Assembly: GCF_018130545.1 (NCBI RefSeq)
Contig: NZ_JAFCKF010000003.1
Coordinates: 620,001-684,000 of the forward strand
From: Bradyrhizobium tropiciagri
GTDB taxonomy: Bacteria; Pseudomonadota; Alphaproteobacteria; Rhizobiales; Xanthobacteraceae
DNA: 64,000 nt
Reading direction: 5' to 3'
Below the pieces are notes generated by a model that was given only the letters and a program-made list of their open reading frames with translations, searched no databases and was not told the origin of the DNA. Made by a program: the position numbers and the translations under genes. Each line of letters begins with the position of its first letter. Positions within the stretch are counted from its first letter, which is position 1. Positions 44,712 through 52,676 of the stretch are shown here, one piece after another.

Positions 44712-46058
44712 TCACCGCTGATGTGCGGCTGCGGCATTGATGTCCTTGCCGGTGAAGTCGGTCATCAACGCGGTTGCGACGAGCGTGATGACGGCGCAGA
44801 GCGCAATATAGATCGCGATCGCGGTCGACGAATGATAGGTGCCGAACAGCCAGGCCGCGATCAGCGGCGCCGGACCACCGGCGATGACCGATGCGAGCTG
44901 GTAGCCGAGCGAGGCACCGCTGTAGCGCAGGCGCCCGGTGAAGCTCTCCGCGATCAGGGCAGCCTGCGGCCCGTACATCATGTCGTGCGGAACCAGCGAG
45001 AGGATGATCGCCAGGAAGATGACCGGCATCGATCCGGTGTTCAGCATCGCGAAGTAGATGAAGCCGAAGATGCCGGTCACCACCGCGCCGATCATGTACA
45101 TGTTCTTGCGGCCGATCTGGTCCGACAGATGCCCGAACACCGGGATCGAGACGAACGAGACCACCGACGCGGCGAGCACCGCCGTCAACAACATGTCCCT
45201 CGACATCTTCAGCGTGCCGACGCCGTAGGAGAACACGAAGGCGGTGAAGATATAGAACGGCGCCTGCTCGGCCATGCGCGCAAAGGCGGACAGCAGGATC
45301 TCCTTCGGATGGTCGCGGATCACCGTCAGCATCGGCGTGCGGTCGACCTTGCGCTCGGCGAGCAGCTTGCTGAATACAGGCGTTTCCAGAATGCCGAGCC
45401 GGATGTAGAGGCCGACACCGACCAGGATGATGCTGAGCGCGAACGGAACGCGCCAGCCCCATGCCAGGAACTGCTCGCCCGACATCTGGCTGAAAGCCAG
45501 CACCGCAAGATTGGCAAGGAACAGCCCACAGGGCACGCCGAATTGCGGCCAGGACGCGATCAGGCCGCGCGAGCGATCGTTGCGCGCCCATTCCATCGAC
45601 ATCAGCACCGAACCGCCCCACTCGCCGCCGACGCCAACGCCCTGGATGAAGCGCAGCACGGTGAGGATCACCGCACCCCAGATGCCGATGCTGGAATAGG
45701 TCGGCACCAATGCGACCGCCGCGGTCGCAAGGCCCATCAGGAGCAGCGTCGCGATCAACGTCGATTTGCGGCCGATGCGGTCGCCATAATGGCCGAAGAT
45801 CGCAGCGCCGATCGGCCGCGCGATGAAGCCGACCGCATAGATCGCGAACGCTTCCAGCGTGCCGACCCAGGGGTCGGAATGCGGAAAGAACAGTTTTGCG
45901 AACACCAGGCCGGTGACGGTGCTGTAGAGGAAGAAGTCATACCACTCGATCGCGGTGCCGACCGTGGAGGCGATCACTGCGCGGCGGAGCTGGAGCTGAT
46001 GCTCGGCTGGCGCGAGTTGACCGGCGTCGAGACCGGAGGTTGGGCCAAATGTCGTCAT
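44712..46058 (-). CDS. MFS transporter, metabolite:H+ symporter (MHS) family
   Basis: 448 residues, 12 membrane segments. STVGTAIEWYDFFLYST and GFIARPIGAAIFGHYGDRIGRK are MHS-family signatures, and GVGVGGEWGGSVLMSMEWA is the conserved helix-5 loop. MHS carriers take up organic acids or osmolytes (proline, citrate, shikimate, alpha-ketoglutarate). ATG 46058 (MTTFGPTSG) has GGAG eight bases upstream. The next gene upstream is NAD-malic enzyme, suggesting a C4-acid link by inference. Confidence 0.88.
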   Translation of the reverse strand: MTTFGPTSGLDAGQLAPAEHQLQLRRAVIASTVGTAIEWYDFFLYSTVTGLVFAKLFFPHSDPWVGTLEAFAIYAVGFIARPIGAAIFGHYGDRIGRKSTLIATLLLMGLATAAVALVPTYSSIGIWGAVILTVLRFIQGVGVGGEWGGSVLMSMEWARNDRSRGLIASWPQFGVPCGLFLANLAVLAFSQMSGEQFLAWGWRVPFALSIILVGVGLYIRLGILETPVFSKLLAERKVDRTPMLTVIRDHPKEILLSAFARMAEQAPFYIFTAFVFSYGVGTLKMSRDMLLTAVLAASVVSFVSIPVFGHLSDQIGRKNMYMIGAVVTGIFGFIYFAMLNTGSMPVIFLAIILSLVPHDMMYGPQAALIAESFTGRLRYSGASLGYQLASVIAGGPAPLIAAWLFGTYHSSTAIAIYIALCAVITLVATALMTDFTGKDINAAAAHQR

Positions 46059-46103
46059 GGGAGCGTCTCCCTCGAAGCCCCCGGATGGATCTCTTGAGTG
46101 TGG

Positions 46104-46123
46104 GTCGTTTGAATACGAACGAC
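46104..46123. promoter_or_regulatory. Inverted repeat upstream of the MHS transporter gene (candidate operator)
   Basis: GTCGTT (46104-46109) and AACGAC (46118-46123) form an inverted repeat with an eight-base spacer, 46 bases before the transporter start. A larger GGCGCC...GGCGCC hairpin with a two-base bulge lies next to it at 46129-46164. Either could be a regulator site or a leader structure; nothing in the sequence decides. Confidence 0.3.
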
Positions 46124-46255
46124 ATCGCGGCGCCGAAGGTTCCAACAGAATGGAACGCGGCGCCTAGAACTTTAGTCGGCCGCGGTGACCTGTGAGGCCA
46201 TCGCCTGCCGCACGCGGCGCCAAGGACGGCGCCCCGTTGCCACGCCTCGCGAATC

Positions 46256-47953
46256 CTACGGTCGATCGCCGCGCCGATACGGCACGTAGCGCGGGGTCCA
46301 GACCTTGGCCTGGATGCGCGCCTCGACCTGGTCGATCGGAATATCCTTGGCCAAGCCTTCCTTGTGCGCCTGCAAGGCCACCGCGAGCGCAACGGTCTGC
46401 GAGACCTCGCGCAGCGCGCTGACCGGCGGCAGCAGATTGTGCTTCGGGTTGTTGCGCGCGGGGGAGACACTGGCCAATGCCTTGGCCGCCGCCATGAACA
46501 TCCCGTCGCTGACCCGGCTGGCACCGACCGCGAGCGCGCCAACGCCGACGCCCGGGAAGATGTAGGAGTTGTTGGTCTGGTCGACCTTGAAGCGCGCACC
46601 GTCACGGGTGATCGGCGGGAACGGACTGCCGACGCCGATCAGCGCCCGCCCCTCGGTCCAGGCTTCGATATCGGAAGGCGTCGCCTCCTCGCGCGAGGTG
46701 GGATTCGACAGAGGGAAGATCACCGGCCGCTTGTTGCACTCGGCCATCGCGCGGACGATCGGCTCGGAGAACGCGCCGGCCTGGCCGGAGACGCCGATCA
46801 GGACGGTCGGCCTGGCGTTGCGCACGACGTCGAGCAACGCGATCTTGTCGGGATGGCTGAGCTGCCAGCCCGCGATCGCCTGCCGGCTCTGCACGAACGG
46901 CAGCTGGAACGGGGCGAGCCCGCTCATGCCCTCGAGCAGCAGCCCGTCGCGGTCGACCATGAAGAAGCGTTTTGCAGCTTCGCTCTCCGACAGGCCGGCA
47001 TCGACCATCGCAGCGCGGATCAGGCTGGCGATGCCGCAGCCGGCGGAGCCGGCGCCGAGCACGGCGACGCGCTGCTCGGTCAGCGGCACGCCAGTGACGT
47101 TGATCGCCGAGAGCAAGGCACCGGTCGCCACCGCCGCCGTGCCCTGGATGTCGTCGTTGAAGGTGAGGAGCCGGTCGCGGTAGCGCTCGAGCATCCGCGT
47201 CGCGTTGTTCTTGGCGAAATCTTCCCACTGCAGCAGCACGCGCGGCCAGCGCTTCACCACCGCCGAGACGAACGCCTCGATGAAGTCGTCATATTGCTGG
47301 CCGCGGACACGCTCGTTGCGCCAGCCGATATAGAGCGGATCGGCCAGGCAGTCGGGATTGTCGGTACCGACATCGAGCATGATCGGCAGCGTCGTCGCCG
47401 GGTGCAGCCCGCCGCAGCCAGTATAGAGCGCGAGCTTGCCGATCGGGATGCCCATGCCGCCGGCGCCCTGGTCTCCGAGGCCCAGAATCCGTTCGCCGTC
47501 TGTCACGACGATCGCCTCGACATGATCGAAGCGCGGATGGGCGAAAATGCGGTCGATCCGGTGCTGGTGCGGGATGCTGAGGAACAGCCCGCGCGGCTTG
47601 CGAAACAACCGGCTGAATTTTTGGCAGCCCTCGCCGACGGTCGGCGTGTAGACGATCGGCAGCAGCTCTTCCAGATTGCTGACCAGGAGCGCGTAGAACA
47701 GCGTCTCGTTGGTGTCCTGCAGTTCACGCAGAAAGGCATAGCGCTCGATGTCGGACTCGTAGCCGCGCAACGCCTCGAGGCGGCGCGAGACCTGCTCGTC
47801 GAGCGTCAGGATATTGGGCGGCAGCAGGCCATGCAGGTCGAACGCCTCGCGCTCGGCCTCGGAGAATGCCGTGCCTTTGTTCAACTGCGGATCGGCGAGC
47901 AGCTCGTAGCCGCTCAGCGCGGTGGTGGCGAAATCTGCAGTGGACTCGGACAT
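46256..47953 (-). CDS. maeA: NAD-dependent malic enzyme
   Basis: 565 residues, the same length as E. coli MaeA. PIVYTPTVGEGCQKFSRLF and GLGDQGAGGMGIPIGKLAL are the malic-enzyme signatures, LTFNDDIQGTAAV carries metal-binding aspartates, and VLGAGSAGCGIAS is the nucleotide loop. It converts malate to pyruvate and CO2 with NAD+. There is no C-terminal phosphotransacetylase domain, unlike rhizobial DME/TME enzymes, so this is the short type. ATG 47953 is chosen; the upstream frame is intergenic. Confidence 0.93.
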   Translation of the reverse strand: MSESTADFATTALSGYELLADPQLNKGTAFSEAEREAFDLHGLLPPNILTLDEQVSRRLEALRGYESDIERYAFLRELQDTNETLFYALLVSNLEELLPIVYTPTVGEGCQKFSRLFRKPRGLFLSIPHQHRIDRIFAHPRFDHVEAIVVTDGERILGLGDQGAGGMGIPIGKLALYTGCGGLHPATTLPIMLDVGTDNPDCLADPLYIGWRNERVRGQQYDDFIEAFVSAVVKRWPRVLLQWEDFAKNNATRMLERYRDRLLTFNDDIQGTAAVATGALLSAINVTGVPLTEQRVAVLGAGSAGCGIASLIRAAMVDAGLSESEAAKRFFMVDRDGLLLEGMSGLAPFQLPFVQSRQAIAGWQLSHPDKIALLDVVRNARPTVLIGVSGQAGAFSEPIVRAMAECNKRPVIFPLSNPTSREEATPSDIEAWTEGRALIGVGSPFPPITRDGARFKVDQTNNSYIFPGVGVGALAVGASRVSDGMFMAAAKALASVSPARNNPKHNLLPPVSALREVSQTVALAVALQAHKEGLAKDIPIDQVEARIQAKVWTPRYVPYRRGDRP

Positions 47954-48327
47954 GAGAAGGCCTTTCGATACGGAATCCCGGTCGGCACTGTAGCACCTCG
48001 ACACCAGCGACCGGAACCCGAAGCGCCCTGCTCGCCAGCTTCTTGTCAGGCCGCGCGGCCGCGCCGGTTGCCTCGCAGCCATTGATGACAGCGCGATGAA
48101 GCCGGCAGCTATGCCCGGATCACGTGCATCGGCCGCGTCGCCGCTGTGGATCGTTGTGCCATGACCGATCACATCATCGCGAGCGCGCGATGAAGGCGAA
48201 GCAATCGGAGCCGGACAACATTTCGCCCATGTCAAATTCGCAACGCAGGTCGGGCAACTTCCATTCTGGTTCGACGCCGCACACGCCGATACTGTCCGGC
48301 AAAACAACAGGTGAGGAAAAACGAATC
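47954..48327. other. Intergenic region between malic enzyme and an MFS gene
   Basis: 374 bases between divergent genes. In-frame ATGs at 48190 and 48229 could extend the MFS protein, but the added sequence is not membrane-like and was rejected. No convincing promoter or repeat was seen. Confidence 0.5.
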
Positions 48328-49665
48328 ATGTCGGGAATGGAATTTGCGACGCCACGTCTGAAATCGATTCAGCGCGTCGCACTGGCTCTGCTGGTCGTTG
48401 CCGGGGTCGTCAACTACATCGATCGCGCGACGCTTGCGGTTGCCAATCCGCTGATCCGCGAGGAACTCGGATTGTCCATTGCGGACATGGGTTATCTGCT
48501 TTCCGCGTTCCTCTGGGCCTACGCGTTCTCTCAGCTCCCCACCGGCGCGATGGTCGACCGGCTCGGCCCGCGCCTGCTGCTCACCATGGGCCTCAGCCTG
48601 TGGTCGCTGGCGCAGCTCGTCGGCGGCCTGGTGCAGAATTTCGGTCAGTTCTTCGGGGCTCGCGTCCTGCTCGGAATTGGCGAAGCCCCGCAATTTCCAA
48701 CCGGCGCGCGCGTGGTCCGCGACTGGTTCAACCAGCGCGACCGCGGGCTTGCCACCGGCGTATTCAATTGCGCGTCATCGCTCGGCACCGCGATCGCCGT
48801 GCCGCTGCTGACCTACCTGATGCTGACATTCGGCTGGCGCATCATGTTCGTGATCATGGGCGTCGCCGGCCTCGTCGTCGCCGCCTGCTGGTATTTGCTC
48901 TATCGCAATCCCGAACAGGTCGCGCTCACGGCGCAGGAGAATGCCTACCGGACGCAGGGCGATCCGCCCGGCCGGCGCACCAAGGTCACGTTCCGCGACT
49001 GGTCACAGCTGTTCCGCTTCCGCACCACCTGGGGCATGATCTTCGGCTATTTCGGCTGCATCTACCTGACCTGGATCTACACCGCCTGGCTGCCAGGTTA
49101 TCTCGAGATCGAACGTCATATGAGCGTGAAATACACCGGATGGGCCGCCGCGGTGCCGTTCGCCTGCGGCGTCGTCGGCGGCGTCATCGGCGGATACATC
49201 GCCGATTTCCTGGTGCGGCGCGGCGTCGAGCCGCTGAGGAGCCGGCGCTATCCGGCCGCGATCGCCTTGCTCGGCACGGCGGCCTGCACGGTGGCCGCCG
49301 CTTATGTCGAGAGCAACGCGCTCGCGATCGCCTTCATCTCGATCTCGTTGTTCCTGGTCTACGTGACCAGCACCTGCGCCTGGGCCTTGAGTTCGGTCGC
49401 GGTCCCGACCAATTGCACCGCCTCGATCGGTTCGGTGCAGAATTTCGGCGGCTATCTCGGCGGCGCGCTGGCGCCGACCGTGACCGGCCTGATCGTGCAG
49501 AAGACGGGTTCGTTCGTGCCGGCACTGGTCGTCGGCGCCCTGATCGGCGTCGTCTCGGCCGGATGCTATCTGTTCATCGTCGACCAGCCGATCACGGCGG
49601 CCGACATGGATGCCGCGTCCGATGCCATCGGCTCACTCGGCGTCGGCGCCAACCGGGAACCGTAA
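48328..49665 (+). CDS. MFS transporter, anion:cation symporter (ACS) family
   Basis: 445 residues and 12 membrane segments. VNYIDRATLAVANPLIREELGLS is seen in two overlapping parts and is the ACS-family N-terminal signature (NYxDR), and the helix-4/5 region has GIGEAPQFPTGARVV. The group imports hexuronates, glucarate, galactonate or phthalate. The gene has GAGG upstream of ATG 48328. No catabolic gene is adjacent on the same strand, so the substrate is unknown. Confidence 0.87.
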   Translation: MSGMEFATPRLKSIQRVALALLVVAGVVNYIDRATLAVANPLIREELGLSIADMGYLLSAFLWAYAFSQLPTGAMVDRLGPRLLLTMGLSLWSLAQLVGGLVQNFGQFFGARVLLGIGEAPQFPTGARVVRDWFNQRDRGLATGVFNCASSLGTAIAVPLLTYLMLTFGWRIMFVIMGVAGLVVAACWYLLYRNPEQVALTAQENAYRTQGDPPGRRTKVTFRDWSQLFRFRTTWGMIFGYFGCIYLTWIYTAWLPGYLEIERHMSVKYTGWAAAVPFACGVVGGVIGGYIADFLVRRGVEPLRSRRYPAAIALLGTAACTVAAAYVESNALAIAFISISLFLVYVTSTCAWALSSVAVPTNCTASIGSVQNFGGYLGGALAPTVTGLIVQKTGSFVPALVVGALIGVVSAGCYLFIVDQPITAADMDAASDAIGSLGVGANREP

Positions 49666-49735
49666 GCCGGAACGAGACAGCGGAGAAATCCGTAGCGCGG
49701 AGATCACGGTCAGGCTGAAAATCGGCGCGTCCACA

Positions 49736-49751
49736 GCATACCTTGGTATGC
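49736..49751. repeat. Perfect 7-base inverted repeat after the MFS gene
   Basis: GCATACC and GGTATGC face each other across TT. There is no T run, so it is not a standard terminator; it could be an operator for the small gene at 49944. Confidence 0.35.
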
Positions 49752-49943
49752 GGCTCTCATTCCTTGTGATGGGCTGTGCTGACGCGCGTACAGTTGAGAG
49801 ATGACGAGCGATTCTTAAACTCGCAGTACGCTCACGGACGCACCCGAGTTCCGTGATCGGGATCACTGCTCCGAAGCGTGAGTCGCGAGACGATCGCGAG
49901 AAGCAATGCCACCTGGAACGCGGGTTCTGCGAGGAATACTCAG

Positions 49944-50099
49944 ATGATCGTCAACATTCAGAAGCTGGACGGCCTGTGGCACCTCATCGTCGGCTCCTGC
50001 AAGATTCGAACCCCGTTCCTGGAGACCCAGGACCGGGAGTGGGTGGTCGCGTACGCCCGGCGCGTCTACCCCGGCGCCAAGGTTTTCGAGCGCGACTGA
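49944..50099 (+). CDS. Small 51-residue protein, function unknown
   Basis: 51 residues beginning MIVNIQKLDGLWHLIVG, with GAGGA eight bases before ATG 49944 and a perfect terminator 34 bases after the stop. This makes it a well-framed gene with its own signals despite its size. It is basic and hydrophilic after a short hydrophobic start, has one cysteine, and ends RRVYPGAKVFERD. No family recognised; I recall similar short proteins in Bradyrhizobium genomes without a function. Confidence 0.7.
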   Translation: MIVNIQKLDGLWHLIVGSCKIRTPFLETQDREWVVAYARRVYPGAKVFERD

Positions 50100-50133
50100 C
50101 ACTGCTGCCGCGCTGTCTCCAACGCCCCAGACA

Positions 50134-50163
50134 AAAAGCCCCGGAGCATGCTCCGGGGCTTTT
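50134..50163. terminator. Bidirectional terminator between the 51-residue gene and lpxO
   Basis: A perfect 30-base palindrome, AAAAGCCCCGGAGCA followed by its complement, with T runs on both strands. It lies between two convergent genes. Confidence 0.92.
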
Positions 50164-50190
50164 GCTTTCAACGTGGCAACGCCGCCGCGA

Positions 50191-51120
50191 TCAACGCAGC
50201 GCCGACATCACGATCAGGCCGAGGATCAGCGCGGTCATGGAATATTTCAGCGTGTAGTACACGTTCCGGTTCCACTCCTTGACCTTGCGGCTGGCGAGAT
50301 GGATCTCGTAGAGCTTGCCGAACACCTTGTTCAGCGCGCCGACATGCTCGCCGTCGACATTCTGGGTGGCCGACGCCTTGACGATGTTGTGGCTGACCCA
50401 GCGGTTGATCCGGGTCATGAAGCCGTACTTCATCGGACGCTCGACGTCGCAGAACAGGATGATGCGGTTGACGTCGGTCTTGTTTTCGGCGCTGTGGATG
50501 AAAGTCTCGTCGAACATGAAGGCCTCGCCGTCGCGCCAGACGCATTCGACGCCGTCGACGAGAATGCGGCACTCATTCGAGTTCGGCGTGACGAGGCCGA
50601 GGTGATAGCGCAGCGAGCCGGCAAAGGGATCGCGATGCGCCCCGAGCTTGCCGCCGGGCGGCAGCATCGCGAACATCGCGCCATGCACGTTCGGGATCGA
50701 ATTCAAGAGCTCCACCGTCTGTGGGCACAGCGTCCGCGCCGACGGCAGGAAGTCGTCGTACCATTTCAGGTAAAAGCGCTTCCAGCCGCTCTTGAAGAAC
50801 GAATAGAAGCCCCAGTCGTTGTTTTTGGCGGCGGCGCGGATGAAGCCTTCGTCGAACAGTCGCGTGGCCTCGTCGCGGATCGTCTGCCAGTTGTCCGAGA
50901 GCTTCTTCAGCTCGGGAAACTGCTCGACCGGGATCACCGGCGTGTTGGGCACCGCGGAGCCCGCATACATCAGCACGTTGTAGGGCGCGAGATAGGTCGA
51001 GTGATCGCCGAGCTGGCGGGCGAAGCGGAGCCGCTGCTTGCCGCGGAAGTGAACGTAGAGTGTGGAGGCCACCAGCACGTAGAGAATGACGAGCTGCGGC
51101 GCGAAGAGCTGTCTCAACAT
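50191..51120 (-). CDS. lpxO: Aspartyl/asparaginyl beta-hydroxylase-family protein, LpxO-like lipid A hydroxylase
   Basis: 309 residues with an N-terminal membrane helix (about 8-25) and a possible C-terminal one (TLKYSMTALILGLIVMSAL). The Fe(II)/2-oxoglutarate dioxygenase ligands are His162 and Asp164 in GAHRDPF and His209 in ETFIHSAEN. LpxO adds a 2-hydroxyl to the secondary acyl chain of lipid A. Length and both membrane anchors fit LpxO better than soluble Asp hydroxylases. Transcribed alone. Confidence 0.88.
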   Translation of the reverse strand: MLRQLFAPQLVILYVLVASTLYVHFRGKQRLRFARQLGDHSTYLAPYNVLMYAGSAVPNTPVIPVEQFPELKKLSDNWQTIRDEATRLFDEGFIRAAAKNNDWGFYSFFKSGWKRFYLKWYDDFLPSARTLCPQTVELLNSIPNVHGAMFAMLPPGGKLGAHRDPFAGSLRYHLGLVTPNSNECRILVDGVECVWRDGEAFMFDETFIHSAENKTDVNRIILFCDVERPMKYGFMTRINRWVSHNIVKASATQNVDGEHVGALNKVFGKLYEIHLASRKVKEWNRNVYYTLKYSMTALILGLIVMSALR

Positions 51121-51466
51121 GATCCGTCTATGATCGCAGCCCGCCGACGCCCCTCACGCACCGCCCGCAGCAGCCAACGCCCGTCACGGGCGGCCCAGCC
51201 CGGGCGGCGAAGCACATCGCCGTCCACGAAAATTCCCCTGTTCCATAGTGACTTGGCACAACGGCGCGGGCCAGAAGCCTTGCCGCAATGTCATCCCGGA
51301 CGACGCATGTAAGCGCTTACTCACCAATTGTGAAGCATCGCCTCATTCGCGTGTCAGCTTTGTGACATCATCACCACACATCGTTCGCCATTGACAAACA
51401 GATTAGATAATTACTAATCCTGAGATGACCCGCCGAAAGAACGCGGGACACCCAGGAGGAGGAACG
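51121..51466. other. Promoter region between lpxO and the solute-binding protein gene
   Basis: 346 bases between divergent genes. The left two thirds hold nothing recognisable; the right end is AT-rich and contains the promoter and inverted repeat listed separately. A strong AGGAGGAGG ribosome site ends the region. Confidence 0.55.
51391..51419 (+). promoter_or_regulatory. Candidate promoter with overlapping inverted-repeat operator
   Basis: TTGACA at 51391-51396 is a consensus -35. A perfect inverted repeat GATTAG...CTAATC (51401-51406 and 51414-51419, seven-base spacer) covers the -10 region. The gene downstream starts at 51467, and an IclR-family regulator ends the same gene group, so this is its candidate site. 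The AT-rich block stands out in GC-rich surroundings. Confidence 0.5.
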
Positions 51467-52666
51467 ATGAGACATTTTCTGGCGGCAGCCATTCTCGCGG
51501 CAATGACCACGGCCGCGCACGCCCAGATTTCCGATGACGTCGTGCGCATCGGCGTGCTGACCGACCTGTCGAGCTGGGGACGCGATAATTCCGGTCCGGG
51601 CTCGGTCGAGGCAGCCAAGATGGCGGTGGAGGAATTCGGCCCGACCGTGCTCGGCAAGCCGATCGAGATCATCTCGGCCGACCACCAGATGAAGACCGAT
51701 GTCGGCGTCCAGATCGTGCGCGGCTGGTTCGACAACAGCAAGGTCGACGCCGTCGTCGATATTCCCAACTCGGGCATCGCCATCGCCGTGCACAACATGG
51801 TGCGCGAGCGCAACAAGATCGCGCTGCTGTCCGGCCCAGGCGCGAGCTCGCTGACCGACGAACTGTGCAGCCCCAACACCGTGCATTTCACCTACGACAC
51901 CTACGCGCTGTCCAAGGTGACGGCGTCGGCCGTGATCGCGGAAGGCGGCAAGTCCTGGTACTTCATCACCGCGGACTACGCTTTCGGCCAGCAGCTCGAG
52001 AAGGATGCGACGCGCTTCGTCAACGAGATGGGCGGCAAGGTGCTCGGCAGCGTCAAGCATCCGACCAACACGGCAGACTTCTCCTCCTTCGCGCTGCAGG
52101 CGCAAAGCTCGAAGGCCGACGTGGTGGCATTCGCCAATGCCGGCCAGGACACCGACAATTCGATCAAGCAATCCGGCGAGTTCGGCCTCGTCCAAGGCGG
52201 CCAGAAGCTGGTCGGCCTCCTGATGTTCGACACCGACGTGCATGCGATCGGCCTCAATGCCGCGCAGGGCACCTACATGACGACAGCATCGTACTGGAAC
52301 ATGGACGACAAGACCCGTGCCTGGTCGAAGAAATTCTTCGCCCGCACCAATGTGATGCCGACCATGATCCAGACCGGCGTCTACGGCTCGGTGCTGCATT
52401 ATCTGAAGGCGATCAAGGCCGCCGGCACCGACGATCCGCAGAAAGTGATGGCCAAGATGCGCGAGCTGCCGATCGAGGACACCTTCGTGCATGGCGGCAG
52501 ACTGCGCGAGGACGGCCGCGTCATCCGCGACATGTATCTGGCCAAGGTGAAGAAGCCCTCCGAATCCAAGGAGCCATGGGACTATCTCGACATCATCAAG
52601 ACGGTGAAGGGCGAGGACGCGTTCCGCCCGGTCTCCGAGTCGAAGTGCCCACTGCTCAAGAAATAG
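51467..52666 (+). CDS. ABC transporter solute-binding protein, branched-chain amino acid (LivK-like) type
   Basis: 399 residues with a signal peptide (MRHFLAAAILAAMTTAAHA) and the periplasmic-binding-protein type I fold. VRIGVLTDLSSWGRDNSGPGS and VDIPNSGIAIAVHNMVRER fit the HAAT group. It would deliver a small organic acid or amide. No permease or ATPase genes are in the window beside it, so it must pair with a distant transporter or act as a sensor. ATG 51467 follows AGGAGGAGGAACG. First gene of a unit with the next two genes. Confidence 0.9.
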   Translation: MRHFLAAAILAAMTTAAHAQISDDVVRIGVLTDLSSWGRDNSGPGSVEAAKMAVEEFGPTVLGKPIEIISADHQMKTDVGVQIVRGWFDNSKVDAVVDIPNSGIAIAVHNMVRERNKIALLSGPGASSLTDELCSPNTVHFTYDTYALSKVTASAVIAEGGKSWYFITADYAFGQQLEKDATRFVNEMGGKVLGSVKHPTNTADFSSFALQAQSSKADVVAFANAGQDTDNSIKQSGEFGLVQGGQKLVGLLMFDTDVHAIGLNAAQGTYMTTASYWNMDDKTRAWSKKFFARTNVMPTMIQTGVYGSVLHYLKAIKAAGTDDPQKVMAKMRELPIEDTFVHGGRLREDGRVIRDMYLAKVKKPSESKEPWDYLDIIKTVKGEDAFRPVSESKCPLLKK

Positions 52667-52676
52667 GATCGATCGC

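Noticed and set aside
44178-46097. A 639-codon plus-strand frame across the SPW and MHS genes
   Set aside because: Antisense to two well-supported membrane proteins; its Asp/Arg/His composition and lack of motifs mark it as a shadow.
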